Numbered from the stretch's first letter, positions 49,935 through 58,668 are shown. The stretch is 64,000 nt of DNA from Caproicibacterium sp. BJN0003 (GCF_026314295.1 NZ_CP111108.1:1302001-1366000); one strand, 5' to 3'. Program-made: numbers and translations. Notes: generated by a model not told the origin, from the sequence alone.

Positions 49935-50566
49935 TTGTTATCCTCCCTGATAATGGCTTTCCCGTCAATTACCTGAATCTTTCCGGCACAAAAAAGTGCC
50001 ACTGCTTCCGGTAAAAGTTTCCATTCCGCCTGCTCCATCACTCGCCGCTGAAGCGTCTCGGGAGTGTCGTTTGGTTCGACCTCTACCGCTTTTTGCAAAA
50101 GAATCGGGCCACCATCACAAATTTCATTGACTAAATGGACAGTTGCCCCTGTTACCTTGACACCACGCTTTAATGCTGCTTCGTGTACATGAAGCCCAAA
50201 ATACCCTTCTCCGCAAAAAGAAGGAATCAAAGACGGATGAATGTTCATAATCCGATTTTTATATTCTTTGATTACCCGTTCACTGATAATCGTCATAAAT
50301 CCTGCCAAAACAATCAGATCAATTTTATTTTCTTTTAAAAGAGAAATCAGTGCACAATCATACTCTTCCTGTTCAGAAAAAGTCTTTCTAATCAAAACTT
50401 TTGTAAGAATTCCTGCTTTTTCTGCACGGGACAATGCGTATGCATCCGGACGGCTCGCAATCACCAGTGCGATTTTACCGTTCGGGATTTCTCCGCGGCG
50501 TTCCGCATCAATCAGAGCCTGTAGATTTGTTCCGCCACGCGAGACAAGGACCGCTATTTTCAGCAT
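49931..50566 (-). CDS. purN: Phosphoribosylglycinamide formyltransferase
   Basis: A 211-residue GAR transformylase. [16 protein letters not shown], the catalytic region [14 protein letters not shown]...[15 protein letters not shown] (Asn and His) and [19 protein letters not shown] (Asp) are intact. It overlaps purM by 7 nt at the start. Confidence 0.96.
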   Translation of the reverse strand: MLKIAVLVSRGGTNLQALIDAERRGEIPNGKIALVIASRPDAYALSRAEKAGILTKVLIRKTFSEQEEYDCALISLLKENKIDLIVLAGFMTIISERVIKEYKNRIMNIHPSLIPSFCGEGYFGLHVHEAALKRGVKVTGATVHLVNEICDGGPILLQKAVEVEPNDTPETLQRRVMEQAEWKLLPEAVALFCAGKIQVIDGKAIIREDNK

Positions 50567-51600
50567 AAGATTACGCCTTCCTCACCCTGCGTAACTTCTC
50601 CGATTGCTACAGCGTTCTGACCGGCTTCTTTTAAGGTTTCCAATGCTTTTGCAGCATCTTTCTCCGCTACCGCACAGACCATTCCGACGCCCATATTAAA
50701 TGTATTATACATATCATGTTCCGGAATTTTCCCGGTCTTTTGAATCAGATCAAAAATTGGGAGTCTCGGTACTGCCTTCAAATTAATTTTTGCAGTCATG
50801 CCCGAGTTCATCATGCGCGGAATATTTTCGTAAAATCCGCCGCCGGTCACATGAGAAACCGCTTTTACTTCGACTGCCTGCATCAACTGACGCATCGGCT
50901 TTACATAGATTTTCGTCGGCGTCAAAAGTGCTTCTCCCAAAGTCATACCCAATTCTTCTACATACTTTCCGACATTTTCCTGATTCAGATCAAATACTTT
51001 GCGCACTAAAGAAAAACCATTGGAGTGAACTCCCGAGGAAGGAAGACCAATCAGCACATCTCCCGCCTGTAATTTACTGCCATCAATCATCTTTGTACGG
51101 TCTACAATTCCTACAGAGAAGCCTGCCAAATCATATTCATCTTCCGGATAAAAGCCTGGCATTTCTGCAGTTTCCCCACCGACAATCGCACTTTCGCCCT
51201 GTACACAGCCTTCGGCAACCCCTTTTACAATCTGTGCAATCTTTTCCGGAACATTTTTCCCAGTAGCAATATAGTCGAGAAAGAACATCGGCTGAGCACC
51301 ACAGCAGATCACGTCATTAACACACATGGCAACACAGTCAATTCCAATGGTGTCGTGCTTGTCCATCAAAAAGGCAATTTTCAGCTTTGTGCCCACTCCA
51401 TCAGTCCCACTGACTAAGATTGGATCCTGCATCCCAGCAAAATTCGGGCGAAAAAGTCCGCCGAAGCCGCCGATTCCGGAAACGACGCCCGAAGTCTGTG
51501 TTCTTGCCACATGCTGTTTCATCAGATCAACTGCACGATAACCCGCGGTCACATCGACACCGGCTGCTTTATAGCTGTCACTGTAACTGTTTTTATTCAT
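50560..51600 (-). CDS. purM: Phosphoribosylformylglycinamidine cyclo-ligase
   Basis: A 346-residue AIR synthetase. [50 protein letters not shown] and [12 protein letters not shown] match the family throughout. It lies 20 nt after purE. Confidence 0.97.
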   Translation of the reverse strand: MNKNSYSDSYKAAGVDVTAGYRAVDLMKQHVARTQTSGVVSGIGGFGGLFRPNFAGMQDPILVSGTDGVGTKLKIAFLMDKHDTIGIDCVAMCVNDVICCGAQPMFFLDYIATGKNVPEKIAQIVKGVAEGCVQGESAIVGGETAEMPGFYPEDEYDLAGFSVGIVDRTKMIDGSKLQAGDVLIGLPSSGVHSNGFSLVRKVFDLNQENVGKYVEELGMTLGEALLTPTKIYVKPMRQLMQAVEVKAVSHVTGGGFYENIPRMMNSGMTAKINLKAVPRLPIFDLIQKTGKIPEHDMYNTFNMGVGMVCAVAEKDAAKALETLKEAGQNAVAIGEVTQGEEGVILC

Positions 51601-51620
51601 TTTCTGCTCCTAATCTGCCA

Positions 51621-52118
51621 TCAAAGGGTGGCTGCTTTTTCCTGTATTGCTGCATCTTTCACGGAAACTTCTTGTGCCATTGTTTCCTTCATCTTTTCCA
51701 ATTTCTTAGAAAGTGATTCGTCTGACAAGGCCAACATCTCCGCTGCCAAAATAGCAGCATTCTTTGCCCCATCGATCGCGACGGTCGCAACCGGAATTCC
51801 GCTTGGCATCTGTACCGTTGCAAGCAACGCTTCCATCCCGCCAAGATTTGCGGATTTGATTGGAATTCCAATCACCGGAATGGTTGTATTTGCTGCAAGG
51901 ACGCCTGCAAGATGTGCTGCCATCCCGGCAGCGGCAATAATCACACCAAATCCGTTTTCTTTCGCATTAGAAGCAAAAGAAAATGCTTTCTGCGGTGTGC
52001 GATGTGCACTCATCACATGCACTTCGTATGGAATTTCCAGCTTTTTAAGCTCTACAATGGCTTTTGATACTGTTGGAAAATCACTGTCGCTTCCCATAAT
52101 AACCGCTACTTTTTTCAT
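51621..52118 (-). CDS. purE: N5-carboxyaminoimidazole ribonucleotide mutase
   Basis: A 165-residue PurE. ATG 52118 (MKKVAVIMGSDSDF) is preferred over 52151 because AAGGAG lies about 10 nt upstream and the family starts here. SAHRTPQKAFSFA and IIAAAGMAAHLAGVLAANT are the active-site motifs. First gene of the operon. No purK is present in this window; clostridial class may act as type II or use purK elsewhere. Confidence 0.95.
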   Translation of the reverse strand: MKKVAVIMGSDSDFPTVSKAIVELKKLEIPYEVHVMSAHRTPQKAFSFASNAKENGFGVIIAAAGMAAHLAGVLAANTTIPVIGIPIKSANLGGMEALLATVQMPSGIPVATVAIDGAKNAAILAAEMLALSDESLSKKLEKMKETMAQEVSVKDAAIQEKAATL

Positions 52119-52200
52119 TTGTCTACCACTCCTTATGATTAACTGAATCAAATGAATGAAACTGTCTTACCTTTTTTCGAAAGACATAAGCAAAAACGAT

Positions 52201-52252
52201 AAAAGCGGGGAAAGAAAGCCGCAAAATATAACGTCTTTCCTCCTCCGCTTTT
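52201..52252 (-). promoter_or_regulatory. Leader hairpin of the purine operon
   Basis: Arms around AAAAGCGGGG (52201-52210) and TCCTCCGCTTTT (52241-52252), with a second helix AAAG / CTTT inside. Read on the minus strand it ends CCGCTTTTATCGTTTTT, a weak terminator. It lies between the promoter and purE. It does not match a purine (guanine) riboswitch core as far as I can see. Confidence 0.45.
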
Positions 52253-52267
52253 TTATCAGATAGTATT

Positions 52268-52296
52268 ATTTTAGAGGATATCCTGTCTAATTGCAA
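52268..52296 (-). promoter_or_regulatory. purE operon promoter
   Basis: Minus strand TTGCAA (52296-52291), 17-nt spacer, TAAAAT (52273-52268), about 145 nt before purE. Confidence 0.65.
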
Positions 52297-52378
52297 GGTA
52301 TTGCGACACAATTTTTGCGATTCCGAAAGAACTCCTAAAAAATTGTTCTTTCCTTTTCTTTTTTTCAAAAATTCCACC

Positions 52379-52406
52379 AAAAAACGGGCACGAAAAATCG
52401 CACCCG
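52379..52406 (-). terminator. Terminator after the SPFH gene
   Basis: CGGGTGCGA / TCGTGCCCG on the minus strand (two G·U pairs that exist only on this strand) followed by TTTTTTGG, 8 nt past the SPFH stop. Confidence 0.8.
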
Positions 52407-52413
52407 CCCATTT

Positions 52414-53352
52414 TTATTTCTCTGTTTTTGACCTTTGAGGCTTCTCTTCCGGAGAATCCGTAACCAATTCTTTAAAAGAAGCAGCTAAACCCGCCAGGGA
52501 CTGTATCTCGCTTGGAATAATAATTTTGGTTGCTTTTCCATCAGCTGCCTTCTGAAATGCTTCTAAGCTCTTAACTGCAATCACAGATTTACTCGGATTC
52601 GCTTCGTTTAAGCGTTTAATACTCTCCGCTAGTGCAGTCTGCACAAGTGTAATTGCTTCCGCTTCGCCCTGCGCTTCACGAATCTTGGTTTCCTTTTGTG
52701 CATCTGCCTGAAGAATTGCGCTTTCCTTTTCGCCTTCGGCAATTAAAATTTTACTGGTCTTCTGCCCCTCTGCCTCCAAAATCCGTGCACGGCGTTCACG
52801 TTCCGCCTTCATCTGTTTCTCCATGCTGTCCTGAATTTCTTTCGGCGGAAGAATGTTTTTCAGTTCTACGCGGTTCACCTTAATTCCCCACGCATCTGTT
52901 GCCTCATCCAAGATCGTACGAATCTTTGTATTGATCACATCGCGGCTGGTGAGAGTATGATCCAATTCCAAATCTCCAATAATATTTCGAAGGGTCGTTG
53001 CCGAAAGATTTTCAATTGCAGAAATCGGGTTTTCTACCCCATAACAATAAAGCTTTGGGTCAGTAATCTGAAAATAGATGACCGTATCAATCTGCATTGT
53101 CACATTATCTTTTGTAATAACCGGCTGCGGTGGAAAATCTACAACTTGTTCCTTTAAGGAGATTCTTTTCCGCACCTTATCCACAAACGGAATCTTAAAA
53201 TGAAGTCCCTTTTCCCAAGTGTTATGATAAGCACCTAGGCGCTCCAACACATAAGCATATCCCTGCGAAACGACCTTGATATTCGAGATCACAATTGCAA
53301 TTAAAAAGATCAGCAATAAAACCAAAAATATTTCCAAAACCGGGATTCTCAT
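52414..53352 (-). CDS. SPFH/stomatin-prohibitin family membrane protein (QmcA-like)
   Basis: A 312-residue protein: N-terminal membrane segment (VLEIFLVLLLIFLIAIVIS), a band-7 domain (VSQGYAYVLERLGAYHNTWEKGL; PQPVITKDNVTMQIDTVIY; VNRVELKNILPP) and a C-terminal coiled coil rich in Glu/Ala/Lys (about 185-250). Such proteins form large membrane-associated oligomers in lipid microdomains and guard membrane proteins. An NfeD-like gene lies immediately upstream, the common two-gene unit. Confidence 0.92.
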   Translation of the reverse strand: MRIPVLEIFLVLLLIFLIAIVISNIKVVSQGYAYVLERLGAYHNTWEKGLHFKIPFVDKVRKRISLKEQVVDFPPQPVITKDNVTMQIDTVIYFQITDPKLYCYGVENPISAIENLSATTLRNIIGDLELDHTLTSRDVINTKIRTILDEATDAWGIKVNRVELKNILPPKEIQDSMEKQMKAERERRARILEAEGQKTSKILIAEGEKESAILQADAQKETKIREAQGEAEAITLVQTALAESIKRLNEANPSKSVIAVKSLEAFQKAADGKATKIIIPSEIQSLAGLAASFKELVTDSPEEKPQRSKTEK

Positions 53353-53376
53353 AAAACAGACACTTCCTTTCCCTCT

Positions 53377-53832
53377 TTACTCAGGTTTTGTTATTTCTTT
53401 TACCAACAGTTTAACTCCTTCAATCGTTTTCACCAAAACATCCGCACCCTCCGGAATAACTTCTCCATCATAAGACCGGGCGGTCCAAACGCTTCCCTGC
53501 ACCTTCACAAGACCAGTTCCTGCAGTATTGTCTATCTGCTGCGTCACAATCCCTTTCATCCCAATATACCGATCCGCATTGGTATCCGTCTTTTTAAAAT
53601 TCATGGCTTTATGGACAAAAGGTCTCGTTAAAAGCAGAGTCAGCACAGTTACGCCGATAAAAATGAGAATCTGCAGCCATGAAGGGACTCCACAAAAAGC
53701 GGATATAGCTGCCGCAACTCCTCCAATGGCAAACCAAATACTGACAAGCTGTGTCGTGCACCCCTCAATGATTGCCGCTACTACTGCAATCGCCAGCCAT
53801 AAATATGGCAAATAGTAAGATAAAATCAGCAC
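53377..53832 (-). CDS. NfeD-like membrane protein
   Basis: A 151-residue protein. GTG 53832 is preferred (AAAGGGGG just upstream); the frame is open to 53910. About three to four membrane helices (YLPYLWLAIAVVAAIIEG and following) and a C-terminal OB-fold (YIGMKGIVTQQID...VKVQGSVWTARS) define the short NfeD class. It partners SPFH proteins in membrane quality control. The SPFH gene begins 24 nt after this gene. Confidence 0.88.
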   Translation of the reverse strand: MLILSYYLPYLWLAIAVVAAIIEGCTTQLVSIWFAIGGVAAAISAFCGVPSWLQILIFIGVTVLTLLLTRPFVHKAMNFKKTDTNADRYIGMKGIVTQQIDNTAGTGLVKVQGSVWTARSYDGEVIPEGADVLVKTIEGVKLLVKEITKPE

Positions 53833-53929
53833 TGCTGAGCCCCCTTTTTGAATTGGAAAAGTTCTTCCAATTGTTAGATGCATTGTATCATAGAAACTTT
53901 TCTTAAACAAGGATTTTCCTCAAATAAAA

Positions 53930-54559
53930 TCAGAGCAGTTCCAATAATTTTTTTTCGATTGCCTCTGCCGCTTTTGCATGACCTTCCGCATCCAAATGAA
54001 TACCATCTACCGCCCCGGGCTGTACAAACAAATTCAAATCAAGAAATTCGCATTTTAACTGAACAGCAACTTTCTCTAACTCTGGTTCCAATTCTCGGGA
54101 AACTTCATTTGTATGCTCGTTAAAGTCCCAAGGAATTCCGGAGTCTTCCCGATACTGCATAGCAGGCGGACAGAGGATCAAAACTTTAGGAGCGTTTTCG
54201 TTTGGCCCACATTCAGAATGTTCAACGATTTCTGCAAGCACTTTAACCCCCTCTGCAATTTCTTTTGCAGAAAGACCTAATCTTGTTTTACAGTCATTGA
54301 TTCCCAACATTAGTAAAACCCAATCGATCGGACAATGTTTTTGCAGACAAGGAAGCAACGCTTCTTTTCCGTTTCTGCAGCCACCCATCAAATCGTCCCA
54401 TAAAGTTGTTCGTCCGTTTTCGCCTTCAGGAATCACCTGAACCTGCGGCATGGCATGCTGCAAACGGCCGGTCCATCGCACAGATTCCGGCTGACGAGTG
54501 CCAAAACGCGGATCAAATCCCCAAGTGTTGGAATCCCCAAAGCATAAAATTCGTTTCAT
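53930..54559 (-). CDS. SGNH/GDSL-family hydrolase
   Basis: A 209-residue cytoplasmic esterase-like enzyme. Block I FGDSNTWGFDP (Ser), block II GENGRTTLWDD, block III LGINDCK (Asn) and block V DGIHLDAEGH (Asp, His) are all present. It resembles arylesterase/acetyl-ester hydrolases of this fold, which act on small acylated sugars or cell-wall acetyl groups; the substrate is not known. No signal peptide. Confidence 0.9.
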   Translation of the reverse strand: MKRILCFGDSNTWGFDPRFGTRQPESVRWTGRLQHAMPQVQVIPEGENGRTTLWDDLMGGCRNGKEALLPCLQKHCPIDWVLLMLGINDCKTRLGLSAKEIAEGVKVLAEIVEHSECGPNENAPKVLILCPPAMQYREDSGIPWDFNEHTNEVSRELEPELEKVAVQLKCEFLDLNLFVQPGAVDGIHLDAEGHAKAAEAIEKKLLELL

Positions 54560-54639
54560 TTTATTTCCTTTCCCAAATCCATAAAAATATACCGATCATG
54601 TTAGCATTAGTATACCATCAACTAGTTTACTTCGTCTAG

Positions 54640-54775
54640 AAAAAACAAAAAGGCTGACAGCAAAATTACTGTCAGCCTTTTTGTTTTGGGATTAAAGAGA
54701 GAGGAGAAATATGAAAGCAAAATTGGATCTCTTTTGAGATCGTCCAACTCGGATGTGCTGTTTCCGATTTGGATT
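54640..54775 (-). ncRNA. Candidate small RNA 1 (paralogue of the one at 58398)
   Basis: Minus strand. A -10 box TATACT (54787-54782) predicts a start near 54775. The RNA would hold a hairpin TCGGA-AACAGCACA-TCCGA, a second hairpin GATCTC / GAGATC, an unpaired pyrimidine run TTTCTCCTCTCTC (54709-54697) complementary to Shine-Dalgarno sequences, and a 9-bp terminator GGCTGACAG / CTGTCAGCC followed by TTTTTGTTTTTT. About 130 nt long, with no protein reading frame of note. Promoter boxes, GCACA loop, CU-rich run and terminator recur in the same order at 58398-58559. It lies between the SGNH hydrolase and the amino-acid importer. Confidence 0.7.
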
Positions 54776-54781
54776 GTCTAT

Positions 54782-54846
54782 AGTATAGAGAAAGGTTGTG
54801 TACGATATTTAAAAGGACTATGAAGAAAAGATGAATCTTCCGTAAA
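54782..54846 (-). promoter_or_regulatory. Tandem 11-nt activator boxes and -10 of small RNA 1
   Basis: Reading the minus strand, four consecutive 11-mers begin TTTACG (54846), TTCATC (54835), TTCATA (54824) and TTTAAA (54813); 15 nt after the last comes TATACT (54787-54782). No -35 hexamer is seen. Direct repeats at one helical turn replacing the -35 are the pattern of PhoB/OmpR-class activators. Confidence 0.7.
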
Positions 54847-54912
54847 GAAATTATAAAGTCCCTTTAATTTTGACCATTTTATTTGCTTTCATAATAAAAT
54901 AACGAATTCTTT

Positions 54913-55629
54913 TTACTGGGCAGAAGGGAGCATTTTCCCTGAATTTTTTGACTCAGAAACAACCTTGGGGTGCTGCAAACGGCGTACACAGATCGATAAG
55001 GTGAAACAAATCGCAAAATAAATGAGCGCCATAAACCCGTATACCAAAAACATAGCTGCAGCATTGCCTGAGAATTGCGCAATGACAATTCTTCCATTTA
55101 CAGTGAATTCAGCGATATTGACAGCCGCCAGCAGAGAAGTATCTTTTACGACCGTAATCACTTGGCTGAGAAGCGCCGGAATACTGACACGCAAAGCCTG
55201 TGGAAGGACAATCATCTTTAAGGTCTGGAAAAGGGAAAAGCCCTGAGAAGCTGCCGCTTCAAATTGGCCTTTCGGAATGCTGTTCAATCCGCCGCGAACA
55301 ATTTCTGCAACCACTGCGGAGGTAAAAAGAGTAAATGCCAGAGAGCCCGACATAAAGTCCTTAACCATCGATGGAATTCCTTTCCCAAACGGCACCAGAA
55401 AATAGATAATCAAAATCCAGAGCAAATTCGGCGTTGTCCTGAAAATCTCAATATAAACGGATACGATAACACGCAAAGGTTTTGGTCCATACGATTTAAC
55501 AGCACCCAGAATGGTTCCAAACAGAAGGCTGAGCAAAATTGCAACGACTGCCACCGAAAGCATCATTCCGATCCCTTGAAACATAAAGATCATATTATTT
55601 TTGCTGAATACCTGAGATAAGATTTCCAT
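54913..55629 (-). CDS. Polar amino-acid ABC transporter permease
   Basis: A 238-residue HisM/GlnP-type permease with about five helices and the EAA loop (GGLNSIPKGQFEAAASQGFSLFQTL). It forms a heterodimer with the permease encoded just upstream (1-nt overlap, TAATG). The C-terminal tail is basic and lacks further domains. Last gene of the four-gene importer operon. Confidence 0.93.
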   Translation of the reverse strand: MEILSQVFSKNNMIFMFQGIGMMLSVAVVAILLSLLFGTILGAVKSYGPKPLRVIVSVYIEIFRTTPNLLWILIIYFLVPFGKGIPSMVKDFMSGSLAFTLFTSAVVAEIVRGGLNSIPKGQFEAAASQGFSLFQTLKMIVLPQALRVSIPALLSQVITVVKDTSLLAAVNIAEFTVNGRIVIAQFSGNAAAMFLVYGFMALIYFAICFTLSICVRRLQHPKVVSESKNSGKMLPSAQ

Positions 55630-56357
55630 TATGACACCTCCACGACTGCTGCTTCCGGCATCTCTTTTGGTGCTTTTTTATGCGAAACAGCCGGGCCGAG
55701 TTTTGCTCGTTTTTCCAAATGCTTTGCCAGAGTGACCAGCGGAAAATTAATAACGAAGTACAAAGCACCGGCCATAAGATACCCAGGCCCGTAGCAAAGA
55801 TAAAGTCCGACCCATGAATCCGTCAGATACATAAGCTCTCCGCCTGCGATCATTGCTGTAACAGAGGTGTTCTTTACCAAATTCACAGCCTGGTTTGCAA
55901 GCATTGGCATCATTACCCGAAACGCCTGCGGCAAAACAATAATACGCATTGCTTTGCCAAAACTGAATCCCTGGGAATACGCAGCCTCGATCTGTCCTTT
56001 GGGAACAGACTCAATTCCCGTGCGGACTACCTCACTGATATAAGCACCGTGATACATTCCAACACCTAAGACACAGATTGGAAAAACGTCCAGTACAATT
56101 CCAACACTCGGCAGTACGTTATACATAAAAATCAACTGTAAAAACAGCGGTGTATTCTGGAAAAATTCCACATAGACTCGGGCAATTATTCTCAATATTT
56201 TTAACTGAGATACGGAAAAAACTCCTAATATAATGCCAATACAAAGCGCAAGGACAAGTCCCAGCAAAGAAAATTCCAGCGTATGCAGAAAACCGGTTCC
56301 GAAAACTTCTCCGAAGTCTTCAAATACCCGCCGCCATTGCTCTGCTCCAAATGGCAT
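55629..56357 (-). CDS. Polar amino-acid ABC transporter permease
   Basis: A 242-residue permease of the same family: membrane segments from about residue 20, and the EAA loop RTGIESVPKGQIEAAYSQGFSFGKAM. Together with the second permease and the ATPase it forms the membrane part of the importer. It follows the binding-protein gene by 52 nt. Confidence 0.93.
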   Translation of the reverse strand: MPFGAEQWRRVFEDFGEVFGTGFLHTLEFSLLGLVLALCIGIILGVFSVSQLKILRIIARVYVEFFQNTPLFLQLIFMYNVLPSVGIVLDVFPICVLGVGMYHGAYISEVVRTGIESVPKGQIEAAYSQGFSFGKAMRIIVLPQAFRVMMPMLANQAVNLVKNTSVTAMIAGGELMYLTDSWVGLYLCYGPGYLMAGALYFVINFPLVTLAKHLEKRAKLGPAVSHKKAPKEMPEAAVVEVS

Positions 56358-56409
56358 GCGATCAACTCCTTCTGCTTAGATCAATTTCGAAAACTAAGAA
56401 TTAACCAAT

Positions 56410-57258
56410 TTATTTAATCTCCCATTTATCCAGCATTTTCTGCAATTCTCCACTGGATTTCAGGTCGGTAATGGTATCATTTACGAGCTTTGCAAGATCG
56501 TCGTTTCCTTTTTTGGTTGCAACGCCGTAATCCTGCGGTGCATAGGTATCGTCAAGGATTTCCGTCTTATCATCTACATAACCATTGAGGATCGATTTAT
56601 CAACCGAGAAGACATCAATTCTGCCGGAATCCAATGCAGCCTTAATTTCAGGATAAGTTGCAAACTCTGAGAATTTCAGTGTGATTCCCTCTTGCTTTGC
56701 CTGATCTTCCAAAGCACTGCGGCTGGTTGCAGACTGTGCAACGCCGATTGTCTTTCCATTCATATCTTTAAGGCTCTTGATCCCGCTGTCTTTTTTCACC
56801 AAAAATCCAACAGCATCTGTCATATAAGGATCCGAAAAATCGTACTGCTGTTTACGGTCATCCGTAATGGTAAAAGTTGCAATTACCATATCGATATCAC
56901 CTTTATCCAAAAGCGGACCACGGGTTTTTGCATTGACGGTTGTAAACTCAACCTTTGAGGTATCTCCGTCAAAGATTTTACCGGCAATCACTTTTGCCAG
57001 GTCATCTTCAAAGCCTTCATATTCATTTGTTGTTGTATTTAAAAGACTGTATTTCGGAATATCTGCTTTTACACCGACCTTCAACGTACCAGATGCTTTG
57101 ATTTTTTCAACAGCAGCACCTGCCGCACTTGTAGAAGAATCCGCTGCCTTAGAAGATGCTGTTGTAGAAGAAGCACTTGTACCTCCGCACCCTGCTAAAG
57201 CTGCCATCATTGCTGCCGCCATTACCGCTGCTGCAGCCTTTTTCATAAATTTCATCAT
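56410..57258 (-). CDS. Glutamate/aspartate-type substrate-binding lipoprotein
   Basis: A 282-residue binding protein. ATG 57258 is chosen because AAGGAGG lies 6 nt upstream; the frame is open beyond. The signal sequence ends with the lipobox LAGC (Cys about 24), then a Ser/Thr/Ala linker. The family-3 fold shows GTLKVGVKADIPKYS, NAKTRGPLLDKGDIDMVIAT and TDDRKQQYDFSDPYMTDAVG, close in style to PEB1a/GltI-type Glu/Asp receptors; the Arg in KTRGPLL binds the substrate carboxylate in that group. Substrate assignment is by similarity. Confidence 0.9.
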   Translation of the reverse strand: MMKFMKKAAAAVMAAAMMAALAGCGGTSASSTTASSKAADSSTSAAGAAVEKIKASGTLKVGVKADIPKYSLLNTTTNEYEGFEDDLAKVIAGKIFDGDTSKVEFTTVNAKTRGPLLDKGDIDMVIATFTITDDRKQQYDFSDPYMTDAVGFLVKKDSGIKSLKDMNGKTIGVAQSATSRSALEDQAKQEGITLKFSEFATYPEIKAALDSGRIDVFSVDKSILNGYVDDKTEILDDTYAPQDYGVATKKGNDDLAKLVNDTITDLKSSGELQKMLDKWEIK

Positions 57259-57338
57259 GTTTTTCCTCCTTACAAAAATTGTGTTCTTTGGCACAAAGCA
57301 AATTAATATCTGAAAATTGATCCGAAATCGAATCAATC

Positions 57339-58061
57339 TCAGTGCAAAATTTTACTCAGGAACGCCTGTGCTCTCGGATTTTTCGGATGATCAAAAAATT
57401 CATCCGGATTACCTTCTTCAAGGATCGTTCCATCCGCTACAAACATTACCCGGTCTGCCACCTGACGGGCAAATCCCATTTCATGCGTAACACAGACCAT
57501 TGTAATATTTTCTTTAGAAAGGCTAACCATAACATCCAGCACTTCCTGCACCATTTCAGGATCCAGTGCACTGGTGGGTTCATCAAATAAAATCATCGGT
57601 TTATTCATAGCCAACGCCCGCGCAATCGCAACACGCTGTTGCTGCCCGCCGGAAAGGTTCTGTGGATATTCATTTGCCTTGGATTCCATCCCGACACGTT
57701 TCAGGTACCGCATACCTTCTTTTTCCGCAGCATCTTTTGGAATCATCTGTAATTTAATTGGTGCCAATGTTACATTCTGCAAAACTGTCATATGCGGATA
57801 CAAATTGAACTGCTGAAATACCATAGCAGAAGTATCCCGAACCATCTGCAAATGATTCTTTTTTGTTAAAGGAACTTCATTGATCAGAACTTCTCCGGAA
57901 GAAGGTTCTTCCAAATAATTCATCATGCGAATCAATGTGCTTTTGCCAGCTCCGGAAGGACCAAGAATTACCACTTTCTCTCCTTCCTGAATTGTCAGAT
58001 TGATATCATGCAGCACTTCGTTTTTGCCATAACTTTTGCTGATATGCTTCATCTCAATCAT
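57339..58061 (-). CDS. Polar amino-acid ABC transporter ATPase
   Basis: A 240-residue GlnQ/GltL-type ATPase: Walker [12 protein letters not shown] loop [16 protein letters not shown], signature LSGGQQQR, Walker [14 protein letters not shown] loop VTHEM. First gene of the operon ATPase-binding protein-permease-permease. The 5' leader is long (about 140 nt) and includes a strong hairpin. Confidence 0.95.
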   Translation of the reverse strand: MIEMKHISKSYGKNEVLHDINLTIQEGEKVVILGPSGAGKSTLIRMMNYLEEPSSGEVLINEVPLTKKNHLQMVRDTSAMVFQQFNLYPHMTVLQNVTLAPIKLQMIPKDAAEKEGMRYLKRVGMESKANEYPQNLSGGQQQRVAIARALAMNKPMILFDEPTSALDPEMVQEVLDVMVSLSKENITMVCVTHEMGFARQVADRVMFVADGTILEEGNPDEFFDHPKNPRAQAFLSKILH

Positions 58062-58098
58062 TCTTTTCTACCCCTTTTCCGAGATCTTAATCTAAATA

Positions 58099-58143
58099 AA
58101 AGACGCCGCACTCCCTTTCTAACAAAAGAAGTGCGGCGTCTTT
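58099..58143 (-). terminator. Leader hairpin/terminator ahead of the amino-acid importer
   Basis: Perfect 14-bp stem AAAGACGCCGCACT / AGTGCGGCGTCTTT with a 17-nt loop; on the minus strand GTCTTTTATTT follows. It lies between the operon promoter (58208-58236) and the ATPase start, so it may act as an attenuator or as a leaky terminator. Confidence 0.65.
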
Positions 58144-58207
58144 GCCACAAAACTGAGTTATCAAAAATTCAATAAATAATTAAAGAGGAATTTTTGAGTT
58201 CTGCTAT

Positions 58208-58236
58208 AGTATATCAGTTTTCGATAAATTCGTCAA
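58208..58236 (-). promoter_or_regulatory. Promoter of the amino-acid importer operon
   Basis: Minus strand TTGACG (58236-58231), 17-nt spacer, TATACT (58213-58208). Confidence 0.75.
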
Positions 58237-58397
58237 CCTGTCAAAATGCAATTTTTAAAACAATTTTCTCCAAATATTAAATATTTTTGCCCTAATTTTT
58301 TATGAATAATAAAGAATTTGAATTTGATTGCATTAATATATTCATTTTTAAGTTTAAATCAGAAAGTGATTTTCTTGTTGTGAATAAAATTGCAAAT

Positions 58398-58499
58398 AAA
58401 AAAAGACGTGCAAAAGCGCGTCTTTCAAAAAGGGAGGAGAAATGATTTGGAATAAAATGTTACTGCAATCTCAAAGCGGGTGTGCGGGCCGCTTTGAAT
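58398..58499 (-). ncRNA. Candidate small RNA 2 (paralogue of the one at 54640)
   Basis: Minus strand. TATACT (58511-58506) predicts a start near 58499. The RNA would contain a 9-bp hairpin TCAAAGCGG / CCGCTTTGA with GCACA in the loop, the pyrimidine run CATTTCTCCTCCC (58444-58432) able to pair with ribosome-binding sites, and a terminator AAAGACG / CGTCTTT followed by seven T. About 100 nt. The stem sequence differs from small RNA 1 while pairing is kept. It lies upstream of the amino-acid importer and points toward it. Only a 17-codon frame exists on the opposite strand. Confidence 0.72.
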
Positions 58500-58505
58500 A
58501 TTTTT

Positions 58506-58559
58506 AGTATACAAAGAGAATATGGATAACTTTTAAAAGGTTTATGAAAGAATCGTGAA
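58506..58559 (-). promoter_or_regulatory. Tandem 11-nt activator boxes and -10 of small RNA 2
   Basis: Reading the minus strand, 11-mers begin TTCACG (58559), TTCATA (58548) and TTTAAA (58537); exactly 15 nt after the last comes TATACT (58511-58506). Layout and spacing equal those of small RNA 1, and again no -35 is seen. The boxes lie about 110 nt ahead of the divergent MarR gene and could affect it too. Confidence 0.72.
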
Positions 58560-58668
58560 GTTTTCACTATTTTTCCATGAACAAATGATTCTTGACTTTT
58601 CGCGGATTCTCAGCTATTCTAAAAACGAAAATTTTTTTGGATTTTTTGTTTTGGAGGCTCTTTTAATT

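Noticed and set aside
52119..52260. Purine riboswitch upstream of purE
   Set aside because: The conserved three-way junction core could not be found; only an imperfect hairpin is present.
54711..54737. Plus-strand mini-ORF of 8 codons behind GGAGGAG-like sequence in small RNA 1, and a 17-codon one at 58442 in small RNA 2
   Set aside because: Peptides are unrelated between the two copies while the minus-strand promoter, hairpin and terminator are conserved; the apparent ribosome site is the complement of the CU-rich run.
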